Position numbers and translations under genes: made by a program. The notes beneath the pieces were generated by a model. It saw nothing but the letters and a program-made list of their open reading frames with translations. It had not been told where the DNA came from and did no database searches. Positions 33,681-42,593 of a stretch of 64,000 nucleotides of DNA are shown here, one piece after another. This stretch comes from CAZPQK01 sp964588695. Lineage in GTDB: Bacteria > Krumholzibacteriota > Krumholzibacteriia > WVZY01 > JAKEHA01. Every line of letters begins with the position of its first letter. The stretch's first letter is position 1. Location: assembly GCA_964588695.1 (NCBI GenBank), contig CAZPQK010000003.1, positions 1 through 64,000 of the forward strand, read 5' to 3'.

Positions 33681-36600
33681 ATGGCGTCTGCACAGAATAC
33701 TCAGCTTCGTGATTACCTGAAAAGCGTCCTTCGCCGCATTGCGTTGCTGCGCTTCGCATCCGGCATGGTTGCGTTCGTAGCGGTGATGTCGTGGATTGTG
33801 CTGGCGGTGCTGGTGTGGGGCGCGATTGCTCCGCAGCCGGTACTGGAGGTCGTGCGGGGAGTAAGCGTTGGGGTTGGTGTGCTTGCATTGATCGCGCTGA
33901 TCACTTTTGTAGTGTGGCCGTTGGTGCGTATGCCGCGGCTCAGTTCGGTTGCCGATGAAATTGAGAATCGCCAGGATCTACGCGAAATGGTTCGCGCCGG
34001 ATTCGAGTTTGCCAACGATGAAACCGCCGCGCGCAAGTATTCGCCACACCTGGTCAAAGAAGTTATTCGTCGCGCGGTGCACGAAATTGCCGGGCTGGAT
34101 ATCGGTCGTTTGTTTCTGGACCGAAGCAAGCTGGCAATGGTGCCGGTCGCCTACGGCGGGCTTGCAGTGATGTTGTTGCTAGCTTTGGTAACGCCAGTCC
34201 GCGTAAGCAACGCATTTCGTACTATCCTTAGCCCGCACGCCGTCGCCGCTGTCGACTCCCGCGCGAATATTCAGGCGATGCCGGGCAGCGCGACTGTTCT
34301 TGCGGGCACCGATGTTTCGGTGGTGGGCTATGACTTTGGACTGACCGACGAAGACGTATCGATTTCGTTCAGTCTTTCGGAGGACTTCTGGAAGTCGGAG
34401 CCGGCAACTCCGTTGGATCGCGCGCCAGGCGAAGGCGATATGGAGTCGGCGCTTAACCGTTACGAGTACACGTTTAAAGATATCCGCCATTCGCTCGATT
34501 ATTATTTCACTGCGGGCGACTACCGCAGCAAGACATACACGCTCACGGTTGTTCATAAACCGATACTGACCGACTTAACGGTACACGTCACGCCACCGGA
34601 CTACACCGGCGACTCACCGACGACCGAAGAAGACAGCGGTGGCAACGTTCAGGCATTGGAAGGTTCGCAGATTCGCGTCGTGGCCAAGGCCAACAACGAC
34701 CTGGACCAGGCGTGGGTGGCCTATAACGACGGCGCACCCGGAGAAGTCAAAACCGAAAACCGCGACCTGTCCTTTGAGTTTCAGGCGCTCAAAGACGGCT
34801 CCTATAGCGTTATTCTAGCGGACGCGATGGGTTTTAAAACCGAAGAGCCACTCACCTACAGTGTTGAAGTGTTTCAGGATAACCCGCCGACACTTGACAT
34901 TCTTGAACCCGGCACAGACTCCACAATGCCGCGAACGCAACAAATCGATTTGAGCTTTCTTGCGTCGGACGATTACGGCGTTCGTGAAGCCGCGATCTAC
35001 TACCGCAAGAGCGGTGAGCAGCGCTTTAGCCGCGAGCCGGTAGCCTTGGGCAAACAAGCCAACACCCGCGAAGTTGCGACTACCCATCGCTGGAGTCTGG
35101 ATAACTTAACCATGTTTCCGGGGAACTACGTTGAATACTACGTACAAGTAGCAGACAACAACTCGGTAACCGGCCCGGGCGTGACCCGAAGTAAAACCTT
35201 TACCATCCAGATGCCGACGATGGCACAGCTTTACGACAAGATTCGGGAAGAAGAAAACAAACGCGGCGACATGTTCGAGCAAGCGATTCAGGATACCGAA
35301 GCCATGCGCGAACGCTTGGAGAAACTCTCGCGCGAGTTTACCAAGACCGAAAAAATGGAATGGTCGCAAAAGAAGGATGTCGACAAAGCACTCGACACGC
35401 AGGAAGCCATCGAAGAAAAGATAAATGAGATTCAGCAATCGATGGAGCAAACGCTGCAAGAGCTGTCCGACAACGAGATGACGTCGCAGGAAATTGGCGA
35501 GAAGATGGAGCAAATCCAGGAACTTCTCGAGCAAATCGAAAGCGATGAGTTGCGCGATTACATGGAGGAGTTGCAGAAGAATCTCGAAGAAATGAAGCCC
35601 GAAGACATTAAAGAGGCGTTAGACAATATAAATATGTCTTCGGAGGAAATGCTGGAGAAGCTTGAGCGTACGGCCAAACTTCTTGAGCAGATTCAAAAAG
35701 AACAAAAAATGGAAGAAATGGTTCGCGAGAGCCAGGATCTGATGCAGGACCAGAAAGAATTGGCGGATGATACCGCCGACGCCGACGCGTCCGATCAACA
35801 AGAAATGAGCGAGCTCGCGGACAAGCAAGAGAAGCTCTCGGAGAAAGCAAAAGAACTGGCGGAAAAACTGGAGAAGCTGTCGAAAGAGATGGAGGACCAG
35901 AAAAGTCAGCAACAATTGCAGGAGGCCTCGGAGAGTCTCGACAAGAATAAAGAAGGCGCACAGGAGAACATGGAGAAAGCCGCCCAGGAGCTGCAACAGC
36001 AGCAACAGCAGGGGGCACAACAGCAACAACAGCAAGCCATGGAAAAGTTGATTTCGCTGTTCCAGAAAACTCAGCAAGCGCAACAGGCGATGCAGCAGGC
36101 CAACGGGCAGCGCATGGCTGGCAACCTGCAACGTTTTGCCAAGGAGACGCTCGAGCTTTCGCACAAGCAGGAGACGCTCGCCAAGAAGTTGCAAAGCACG
36201 CGCACCGAGGACTTTTCCGAAACCAACGAGTTGGCCGAAAAACAAATGCAGTACCTGAAGGCAACGGAGAAAGTCACCGATGAGTTGGTCAACATGTCCA
36301 GTCAGTCGTTGCAGGTGCCGCAGAGCCTGATCGAAGAGCTCGGCGAGACCCTCGCCCGGATGCAGCAGTCGGTGTTGTTCTTGGAGCAGAACAAGAGCTT
36401 TATGTCGACCACGCACGCGACCAACGCCGTCGAACACCTCAACCTGGCGACGATCGAACTGCTAAGCGCCGCCAAGAATTGCAGCCAGGGGTCGTCGAGT
36501 TCGCAGTCGATGGCTCAGCAGATGCTGCAGCAAATGATTCCCCAGCAGGAAAGCATCATGCAGCAAACGCGCGAAATGCTGGAAATGCAAGCGATGGGTG

Positions 36601-37073
36601 AGAAGCTTGCGCAGGAACAACAGTCTCGTATGCAGCGGCTAGCGGCGCAACAGCGAACATTGCAAGAAGTCGCCGAGCGGATTCAAAAGACAATGCAAGA
36701 CAACAAGAAGATGCTTGGCCGCATGGACAAAACGACGGAAGACATGGAGCGCGTCGCCGAGCAACTGCAACAGGGACGGCTTGATGCCGATTTGCTGGAT
36801 CGAGAACAACGTATCCTGAGTCGTTTGCTTGACGCGTCGCGTTCGGTGCATACCAAGGATTACGAAAAGAAGCGCGAAGGCAACGTTGCTCGTGACATCT
36901 TTTCCAGCGCGTTGGGTGGCGACGACCAGAAGCCCGAGTCGCAGAAACTACGGGAAGAGATTCGTCGTGCGATGCAGCTTAAGGCGCCGGGAGAGTTTGA
37001 AGAACTGATCAAAATGTACTTCCGGGCGCTCGCCGAGGAGTCCGCCTTGCAGGGTAGCGGTGAAAGTAACTAG
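33681..37073 (+). CDS. DUF4175-like membrane protein with long Gln/Glu-rich coiled coil
   Basis: A 1130-aa protein. Two membrane helices lie near residues 25-50 and 58-78 and a third near 155-175. An Ig-like extracytoplasmic region follows (about 200-510, with VHVTPPDYTGDSP and ASDDYGVREAAIYYRK). From about residue 510 to 1080 it is almost entirely predicted coiled coil rich in E, K, Q and M, including a poly-Q part (QQQQQQGAQQQQQQA) near 775. This order matches DUF4175 proteins. A structural role in the envelope is likely but unproven. GGAGA precedes the ATG. The 3' end overlaps the next gene by 14 nt. Confidence 0.82.
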   Translation: MASAQNTQLRDYLKSVLRRIALLRFASGMVAFVAVMSWIVLAVLVWGAIAPQPVLEVVRGVSVGVGVLALIALITFVVWPLVRMPRLSSVADEIENRQDLREMVRAGFEFANDETAARKYSPHLVKEVIRRAVHEIAGLDIGRLFLDRSKLAMVPVAYGGLAVMLLLALVTPVRVSNAFRTILSPHAVAAVDSRANIQAMPGSATVLAGTDVSVVGYDFGLTDEDVSISFSLSEDFWKSEPATPLDRAPGEGDMESALNRYEYTFKDIRHSLDYYFTAGDYRSKTYTLTVVHKPILTDLTVHVTPPDYTGDSPTTEEDSGGNVQALEGSQIRVVAKANNDLDQAWVAYNDGAPGEVKTENRDLSFEFQALKDGSYSVILADAMGFKTEEPLTYSVEVFQDNPPTLDILEPGTDSTMPRTQQIDLSFLASDDYGVREAAIYYRKSGEQRFSREPVALGKQANTREVATTHRWSLDNLTMFPGNYVEYYVQVADNNSVTGPGVTRSKTFTIQMPTMAQLYDKIREEENKRGDMFEQAIQDTEAMRERLEKLSREFTKTEKMEWSQKKDVDKALDTQEAIEEKINEIQQSMEQTLQELSDNEMTSQEIGEKMEQIQELLEQIESDELRDYMEELQKNLEEMKPEDIKEALDNINMSSEEMLEKLERTAKLLEQIQKEQKMEEMVRESQDLMQDQKELADDTADADASDQQEMSELADKQEKLSEKAKELAEKLEKLSKEMEDQKSQQQLQEASESLDKNKEGAQENMEKAAQELQQQQQQGAQQQQQQAMEKLISLFQKTQQAQQAMQQANGQRMAGNLQRFAKETLELSHKQETLAKKLQSTRTEDFSETNELAEKQMQYLKATEKVTDELVNMSSQSLQVPQSLIEELGETLARMQQSVLFLEQNKSFMSTTHATNAVEHLNLATIELLSAAKNCSQGSSSSQSMAQQMLQQMIPQQESIMQQTREMLEMQAMGEKLAQEQQSRMQRLAAQQRTLQEVAERIQKTMQDNKKMLGRMDKTTEDMERVAEQLQQGRLDADLLDREQRILSRLLDASRSVHTKDYEKKREGNVARDIFSSALGGDDQKPESQKLREEIRRAMQLKAPGEFEELIKMYFRALAEESALQGSGESN

Positions 37074-38958
37074 CGGACTTCTAGCAACGGTATTAGTGGT
37101 TCTGGGCCTGGCGGCGGCAACCGCGCAGACACCGCGAGGCACGGGTACCGACCCGTACGAAGTAACTTCGCGCCTGTCCGAAGCCATGCGCTTTGTCTCC
37201 ACCGACCCGGATCGCGCACTAAAGATTCTCCGCGAACTTGACGGCATGTTTCCGCAGAACGATCGAGTCCTCAATCGCATTGGTTACGTCCACCAGGTGT
37301 TGGGCGAACCCGACTCAGCCGCATACTTCTTTAAGCAGGCGCTGTCCGTTAATCCGGCCAGCGTAGAAGCGGGCCGCTCGCTGGGCACGCTGTTCATGAG
37401 TCAAGACCGCGACCAGGAAGCACTGGATGTGTTCAACCAGCTGTTGGAACGCAACAACTATAGTGTCGGCGCCTATCGGGCCGTAGGAACATCGCTGCGC
37501 GACCTGGGTCGTTTTGATGCCGCGGTCGATATCTACCGCGACGGGCGCCAGCGTAGCGATGCCCACCAAATGCTGTCGCTGGAAATCGCAAACACTTTGG
37601 CAGCGGCGGGAAAGCCGGTCGATGCGCTCGACGAATACTTTGACTATGTTGCGGTGCGTAGTCGCAACTATCGTTTTACCCGGCAGAAGATGGTCGACCT
37701 GATACATGACGCCGGTGCCGATCGGGAACGCGTTGTCGAATCGCTAAAGCGCAAACTCGACGACAGTTCGGCAGACAACTACGTCGTCCACGACCTGCTG
37801 GCCGCGCATTATCTGGACCAGGGCCTGCTCGAGCCCGCGCTGGAAAGCGCGCTGTCGGCCGACCGCGCGGGCACGACCGACGGCCAGTCGTTGGTTCAAC
37901 TTGCCGACCAGCTTCTGTTGCGCGCCGACACTCGACCCAAAGCCGAGCGTACCCGCTACCTCGAACTTGGTGTCCGGGCGCTTGACGCGTATACCTCCAG
38001 CCACGCTAGTGCCACCGGTGCAGATCGCGCGAAGTTCTTGCTTGGAAACATCTGCAGTGAACTCGGTACGAGAGCTGACATTCCCGCAAGCGGGCTGGGC
38101 CGCGACCGATACCTGGACCGCGCGCTGGAAACCTACACTGCTCTGTCGAGGTTTCATCCCAATTCGGAGTACGCCGAGCTTGCCAATCTGCGACTGGGCG
38201 AGTTACTGCTGCACGCACGCAAGGATCCGCAAGCCGCCCTTAACGCCTACAAGACTGGCGCGGTCAACTCTCGTCGTCACGGCGACAGGTTTGGGGCGCG
38301 GATCGCCGAGGTCTACATTGGTAGCGACCGACTTAGCGAAGCCGACGATTACCTGCGGCAGCTCTTGGGTTCCAATGTCGTGGAATTGATTCAAACGGGT
38401 ACTTATTATTCTGGTGTGCTCGAAGCTGTGCGCGGCAACTTTACCACAGCGCGAGACACACTAACCTATCTTGCCGAAGCCGACCCGTCGTCGCCCTACA
38501 CCAACGACGCGATTGAGCACGCGTGGATCATCGAAGAGGCCTTGCAGTATGACTCCAAAGCGTTGCCAACCTTTGTCGGTGCTTGGCAAGCCGAGATGAT
38601 TGGCGATACGACCAAAGTAGTCGCGGCGCTGCGCGAAATATTAAAAGGGCCGACGTACGACCCGATGCGTCCGCGTGCGGTCATCAAACTTTCCGACGCA
38701 CTGCACCAGCGAGGCCAGCACAGCGAAGCTGTTACCCTGCTCAAGGGGTTTTTGAACGACTATCCGGAAAGCCGTTTGCGCCCCGACGTGCAAAGAAAGA
38801 TCGCGTTTGTTTATGAGCGCGGAATGGAACGCTACAAAGCGGCGCTCCGCGAGTACGAGAGCGTACTAATGAACTATCCGGACTACGCCTTTATGGACGA
38901 AGTGCGTGACGACGTGCGAAGACTTCGATTCCTGGTTGATGGTGAGGAGATTCCCTAG
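37060..38958 (+). CDS. Exported tetratricopeptide repeat protein
   Basis: A 632-aa protein beginning at a GTG inside the end of the DUF4175 gene. The signal peptide (residues 1-22, ending ATAQ) is followed by a chain of TPR motifs through nearly the whole length. Clear units are ALKILRELDGMFPQNDRVLNR, AAYFFKQALSVNPASVEAGR and EALDVFNQLLERNNYSVGAY. Related hairpins near the end (EAVTLLKGFLNDYPESRL) resemble outer-membrane assembly-type TPRs. It probably scaffolds the periplasmic or outer-membrane partners encoded by the same operon (inference). The stop overlaps the next start (TAGTG). Confidence 0.88.
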   Translation: MKVTSGLLATVLVVLGLAAATAQTPRGTGTDPYEVTSRLSEAMRFVSTDPDRALKILRELDGMFPQNDRVLNRIGYVHQVLGEPDSAAYFFKQALSVNPASVEAGRSLGTLFMSQDRDQEALDVFNQLLERNNYSVGAYRAVGTSLRDLGRFDAAVDIYRDGRQRSDAHQMLSLEIANTLAAAGKPVDALDEYFDYVAVRSRNYRFTRQKMVDLIHDAGADRERVVESLKRKLDDSSADNYVVHDLLAAHYLDQGLLEPALESALSADRAGTTDGQSLVQLADQLLLRADTRPKAERTRYLELGVRALDAYTSSHASATGADRAKFLLGNICSELGTRADIPASGLGRDRYLDRALETYTALSRFHPNSEYAELANLRLGELLLHARKDPQAALNAYKTGAVNSRRHGDRFGARIAEVYIGSDRLSEADDYLRQLLGSNVVELIQTGTYYSGVLEAVRGNFTTARDTLTYLAEADPSSPYTNDAIEHAWIIEEALQYDSKALPTFVGAWQAEMIGDTTKVVAALREILKGPTYDPMRPRAVIKLSDALHQRGQHSEAVTLLKGFLNDYPESRLRPDVQRKIAFVYERGMERYKAALREYESVLMNYPDYAFMDEVRDDVRRLRFLVDGEEIP

Positions 38959-40223
38959 TGATCCGCGTTAGCCAATTCATTGTCGTGGTTGCAGTTGTCG
39001 TTATGTGCGCGACTCCCGCAGCCGCCCAGAAGATTCTTATTCCGATGGACCTGAATCAGTCCAACCACCTTAAGGCCTATGGTGTGGCCTATCGTGCGTT
39101 GACCCGTGGGCACAGCGTTCAGTGGCTGCTCAATTACCGAGGTGGCGCGTTCATCATGCCCAACGCGCGCGACCTGGTGTTGGATGCACGACTAAAGAAT
39201 GTCGATTTTGAGGAGATTTCGGGAACGCAAGTCGCCGGCCTGTACCGCGAAGTCGAAGCCAACAACATGGAGTTGGTGCAATTGGAGAAGGCGCCGCGAA
39301 TCGCGGTCTACATACCACCGGTGTCTCAACCATGGGACGATGCGGTGACGTTGGCCATGACTTACGCGGAGATTCCATACGACAAAGTGTTCGATGTGGA
39401 AGTGTTGGCGGGCAAACTTGGCGAGTACGATTGGCTTCATCTTCATCATGAAGACTTCACCGGGCAGTACGGAAAGTTCTACGCGACCTATCGCAACGCC
39501 GCCTGGTATCAAAAGCAACAGCGACAGTTTGAAACCACCGCACGCGAACTTGGGTTTAGCAAAGTTTCCGAGTTGAAAAAGTCGGTGGTCGAGAAGATTC
39601 AACAGTACGTGTTTAATGGCGGCTTCTTGTTTGCAATGTGCTCGGCGACCGATACGTTTGATATCGCACTGGCCGCGACCGGGGTTGATATTGTTAGTCA
39701 GGAGTTTGACTATGATGGGCTTACTCCGTCCTACCAGACCAAACTCGATTACAGCAATACGCTGGCCTTTACCGGGTTTAAGGTTATTCCAAATCCGTTC
39801 GTGTATGAGTTTTCGGATATCGACACCAGCGACTATGTTCGCGCTCGTGGTAGTGAAGCCGACTACTTTACCCTCTTCGAGTTCTCCGCTAAATACGACC
39901 CCGTTCCCACAATGCTCACGCAGAACCACGTTAATGTCGTGAAGGGATTCCTCGGTCAGACCACTGGCTTTAAGAAGCCACTAGTGAAAAAAAGTGTGGT
40001 GGTACTGGGTGAGGACGCGGTTCACGACGAAGTAAAGTATCTGCACGGCAACTTCGGACGTGGAACGTTTACGTTTCTGGGAGGCCACGACCCGGAAGAC
40101 TATCAACACGCTGTTGGTGATCCTCCGACCGATCTGGCATTACATACCAACTCGCCTGGCTACCGGTTAATCTTAAACAACGTACTGTTTCCGGCGGCCA
40201 AAAAGAAGAAGATGAAGACCTAG
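38958..40223 (+). CDS. Exported conserved protein (LNYRGG family)
   Basis: A 421-aa protein with a signal peptide (residues 1-23, ending AAAQ). The mature N-terminus KILIPMDLNQSNHLKAYGVA and WLLNYRGGAFIM are typical of an FCB family that I recall seeing labelled asparagine synthetase B in databases. Neither the glutaminase nor the PPi-synthetase motifs of that enzyme are visible, so I treat that label as wrong. Other landmarks are HLHHEDFTGQYGKFY, GGFLFAMCSATDTFDIALA and GRGTFTFLGGHDPEDYQH, which suggest an alpha/beta fold like that of the DUF4159 protein. GTG start in a TAGTG overlap, with GAGGAG upstream. Last gene of the operon. Confidence 0.75.
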   Translation: MIRVSQFIVVVAVVVMCATPAAAQKILIPMDLNQSNHLKAYGVAYRALTRGHSVQWLLNYRGGAFIMPNARDLVLDARLKNVDFEEISGTQVAGLYREVEANNMELVQLEKAPRIAVYIPPVSQPWDDAVTLAMTYAEIPYDKVFDVEVLAGKLGEYDWLHLHHEDFTGQYGKFYATYRNAAWYQKQQRQFETTARELGFSKVSELKKSVVEKIQQYVFNGGFLFAMCSATDTFDIALAATGVDIVSQEFDYDGLTPSYQTKLDYSNTLAFTGFKVIPNPFVYEFSDIDTSDYVRARGSEADYFTLFEFSAKYDPVPTMLTQNHVNVVKGFLGQTTGFKKPLVKKSVVVLGEDAVHDEVKYLHGNFGRGTFTFLGGHDPEDYQHAVGDPPTDLALHTNSPGYRLILNNVLFPAAKKKKMKT

Positions 40224-40242
40224 GCGGGACACCTCTATTTCG

Positions 40243-40836
40243 CTGACCACCCGTAATCACTGGATTTTTGACATGGACGGTACCTTGACGGTTGCCGCCC
40301 ATGACTTCGACGCCATGCGTCGCGAACTGGGTTTGCCCGAGGGTCAGCCAATTCTGGAAGCCCTGGACGAGTTGCCCGATCACGAGGCTGTGAGCAAACG
40401 GGAGCGTCTGCACGAGATGGAAGACGACCTCGCACGCGCCGCCCAACCCCAACCGGATGTCGTCGACTTGCTGGCCACGCTGGCCAACCGCGGAGCGCGC
40501 CTCGGCATTCTTACCCGCAACACACAACGCAATGCCCTCATTACCCTGGCAGCGGCTGGCCTCACCGAATTTTTCGAAACCGATGATGTACTAGGCAGAG
40601 AAGACGCCGCGCCCAAGCCGAGCCCGGATGGCATTCTGCTACTGCTCAAACGCTGGGGCGCGACCGGTGGCGACGCGGTCATGGTGGGCGACTACGTGTT
40701 CGACCTGCGAGCGGGGCGCGGTGCCGGGGCGGTTACCGTGCATTTCGATGTCGACGGAACGTTTCCGTTCGGTCAACATGCCGACGTAGAAGTCGCTTCC
40801 ATGCGTGAACTGCTGGCCCGCGTTCGCAGCGAGTAG
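40243..40836 (+). CDS. HAD-superfamily phosphatase with probable non-ATG start
   Basis: The first in-frame ATG (40273) would delete the nucleophile of HAD motif I, because the motif reads HWIFDMDGTLT with the essential first Asp just before that Met. The frame is open upstream from 40228 and contains only CTG (40243) or ATT (40237) as possible starts; I use CTG, giving about 197 aa. Motif II is LGILTRNT, motif III includes the K of AAPKPSPDG, and motif IV is MVGDYVFDLRAG. The helical cap is short, as in HAD subfamily IA phosphatases. Substrate unknown. DUF1648 follows after 11 nt. Confidence 0.8.
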   Translation: MTTRNHWIFDMDGTLTVAAHDFDAMRRELGLPEGQPILEALDELPDHEAVSKRERLHEMEDDLARAAQPQPDVVDLLATLANRGARLGILTRNTQRNALITLAAAGLTEFFETDDVLGREDAAPKPSPDGILLLLKRWGATGGDAVMVGDYVFDLRAGRGAGAVTVHFDVDGTFPFGQHADVEVASMRELLARVRSE

Positions 40837-40847
40837 AGGAACGTCCT

Positions 40848-41351
40848 ATGCAGCGAAAACATGTGCTTTACCTGAGTCTGGTAGCCCTCGCGGTGCTACT
40901 GGCGGCGCAATTGGCGTACTACTTTCCGCAGATGCCGGAGACGATGGCCACCCATTTTGGTGGCAACGGTCATCCCGACGGATGGGGTTCGCGTGGCGGG
41001 TTCGTGGGATTTACGGTTGGCATGTTCGTGTTTATCGTCGGTGTTTTCCTGGCGATACCACTCTTGCTTCGGGTTACTCCGGTATGGATGATCAACATGC
41101 CTAACAAAGATTACTGGCTTGCGCCCGAGCGCAAGGCGAGCAGTCTTGAGAAACTGCGGAGTACGTTTCTTTCTGCGGCGGTCGCGCACGGGGGGCTGAT
41201 GCTTGCCGTCAACCAGCTTGTCTTTGCTGCAAACCTGCGCGACCCGGCGCGCATCACCATGATGTGGTGGGTGCTAGGCGCTTACGCGGTGTGGTTCGCG
41301 GTGTGGATGGTTCATCTCTTCCTCATGTTTCGACGGCCCGCCAATGCCTGA
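40848..41351 (+). CDS. DUF1648 membrane protein
   Basis: A 167-aa protein with four membrane segments. The first loop, YYFPQMPETMATHFGGNGHPDGWGSR, carries the conserved P..(I/M)..HF...G.PDGW pattern of DUF1648. In Gram-positive relatives this domain occurs in SdpI-type immunity proteins, but the rest of SdpI is absent here and the function is unknown. AGAGGAA precedes the ATG. The gene follows the HAD gene by 11 nt, so they are likely co-transcribed. The C-terminal helix is followed by a short RRPANA tail. Confidence 0.8.
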   Translation: MQRKHVLYLSLVALAVLLAAQLAYYFPQMPETMATHFGGNGHPDGWGSRGGFVGFTVGMFVFIVGVFLAIPLLLRVTPVWMINMPNKDYWLAPERKASSLEKLRSTFLSAAVAHGGLMLAVNQLVFAANLRDPARITMMWWVLGAYAVWFAVWMVHLFLMFRRPANA

Positions 41352-41526
41352 CTTCCCTTTGGCCTTGACACCCAATAAGAAATAAAACCATAATTGCGCG
41401 CTTTTTAGGGAGGCGCGTAAAGCCTACTGATACTGTCAGTTAGCAGCCGCGTCGGAGCAAGGCGAAGGGTCGTCAAAGCGCGACCAGATGTTAGGGAGGT
41501 GACGACACAGGAGGTTCATTCCTGTC
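41352..41526 (+). promoter_or_regulatory. Structured leader upstream of a small zinc-ribbon gene
   Basis: A chain of hairpins: CGCGC/GCGCG (41397-41417), ACTGA/TCAGT (41426-41440) and GGTCG/CGACC (41468-41485). A last one, ACAGGA/TCCTGT (41507-41525), takes up part of the AGGAGGT ribosome-binding site right before the ATG. Joining segments AAAGCC and AGCAGCC recall cyclic-di-GMP-I (GEMM) riboswitches, but the match is incomplete. Confidence 0.4.
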
Positions 41527-41718
41527 ATGGATATGGAAAAGACCGAATGTTTAAAGTGCAAGAAAGGCACTCTGCTGCCGTTGTCGGACTACGGTCGCGA
41601 CGGTGCGCCGATCATGTACAAAGCGTGGGTTTGCCACAATCCGGACTGCGGCTTTAATCTTCGCATCGACAACGGAGAAATCAGTGTCGGTCGCGATATT
41701 AGTACTTCGGTAAAATAG
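41527..41718 (+). CDS. Small zinc-ribbon protein
   Basis: A 63-aa protein with two cysteine pairs, CLKC (residues 8-11) and CHNPDC (residues about 39-44), the spacing of a zinc ribbon. Between them is LLPLSDYGRDGAPIMYKAW, which fits a beta-hairpin insert. It resembles the metal-binding domain of many small DNA- or RNA-associated proteins, but I do not recognise a named family. The ATG at 41527 follows an AGGAGGT site partly buried in a hairpin; a second ATG at 41533 is possible. The CPBP gene ends convergently 4 nt after it. Confidence 0.7.
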   Translation: MDMEKTECLKCKKGTLLPLSDYGRDGAPIMYKAWVCHNPDCGFNLRIDNGEISVGRDISTSVK

Positions 41719-41722
41719 CCGA

Positions 41723-42565
41723 TTACGGAACGTCTTGCGCGGGGGGTTCGTTATCCGAACCCTCCGCGTTTATTTTTATCAACGTTCCGCCCAACACAAC
41801 AATGGCGACTCCCAATACCCACAACTCCGACAGGTAAAACGGCACCACCGACTCGCCGCCCGGTTCCATGGTCATAAGTTGCGCCAGCGCTACCAGGTTG
41901 AAGACTGCGTGGGAAACGATTGGGTAGACCAGGTTGCGGGTCCGCATGTAAACGAAGCCCAAGAAGATTCCAAACAAGGTCACGCTCACCAGCAAGTGTT
42001 TGGCCATATGAAACGCGCCAAAAATAGCTCCCGCCAGCAGGAAGCCGCTGATCTTTCCCATGTTGCGCTCAAAGATTTGCTGCACGTATCCGCGAAAAAT
42101 CAGCTCTTCGGCTATAGGCACTGCTACGCACAACCCCAACGCGGTTAGAATCAACGCTTGCACGCTGTCGGGTCGAATCGAAGCCAGGTCTTCGTTGTAG
42201 GTGTCCGGTGTTGGCAAGAACTGTTGGGTAAACAAGTAGACATTGTCGACCAATACCACCACCGCGAGCGTCGAGATGACAATGTTCAGCAACAGTCGTG
42301 GGCGCGGCACGCGTATCTGAAGCTGGTTGCCAACGCCAGCAGGGAACCGACGCAGCAGAAGTATCGACGGGAGGATCATGCCGATGACCGCCCCACAAAT
42401 GATACCCCAGCGCATGTGTCCCATGGTATAGAACACCGCTTGAACGTACAGGCTGCTGATGACGCAACTAGCGCAGAACAACAACAGAAAGTAGTTGTTT
42501 ACCGCGTCAAAGATGCTGCTTATGGGGGTTTGTGGGTTGCTTCCGGGTAGTCGGTCCATTATCAT
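41723..42565 (-). CDS. CPBP family intramembrane metalloprotease
   Basis: A 280-aa membrane protein with about eight hydrophobic segments. The motifs of the CPBP/ABI family (Rce1-like glutamic proteases) are present: motif 1 PIAEELIFRGYVQ with the catalytic EE and R, motif 2 with GAIFGAFHMAKHL, and a late SHAVFN with the third conserved histidine. The protein ends in an acidic tail (NAEGSDNEPPAQDVP). Family members cut within membranes or mediate bacteriocin self-immunity; the substrate here is unknown. It begins 28 bp from a divergent HAD gene. A minus-strand -10 (TATAGT, 42591-42586) lies in that gap. Confidence 0.9.
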   Translation of the reverse strand: MIMDRLPGSNPQTPISSIFDAVNNYFLLLFCASCVISSLYVQAVFYTMGHMRWGIICGAVIGMILPSILLLRRFPAGVGNQLQIRVPRPRLLLNIVISTLAVVVLVDNVYLFTQQFLPTPDTYNEDLASIRPDSVQALILTALGLCVAVPIAEELIFRGYVQQIFERNMGKISGFLLAGAIFGAFHMAKHLLVSVTLFGIFLGFVYMRTRNLVYPIVSHAVFNLVALAQLMTMEPGGESVVPFYLSELWVLGVAIVVLGGTLIKINAEGSDNEPPAQDVP

Positions 42566-42593
42566 CCTGTCGTCGCGCTACGCGAACTATACC

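Noticed and set aside
35619..36437. 272-codon minus-strand frame rich in leucine and phenylalanine
   Set aside because: Mirror of the Glu/Lys/Gln-rich coiled coil of the DUF4175 gene; the apparent hydrophobic protein is an artefact.
38958..40223. Asparagine synthetase B
   Set aside because: The label is used for this family in databases as I recall, but the N-terminal Cys2 glutaminase and the ATP-binding SGGLDS motif are absent and the protein is exported.
41380..41450. True cyclic-di-GMP-I riboswitch
   Set aside because: Only the second half of the conserved core is suggested; the first conserved strand and closing helix are not found, so it is described as a structured leader only.
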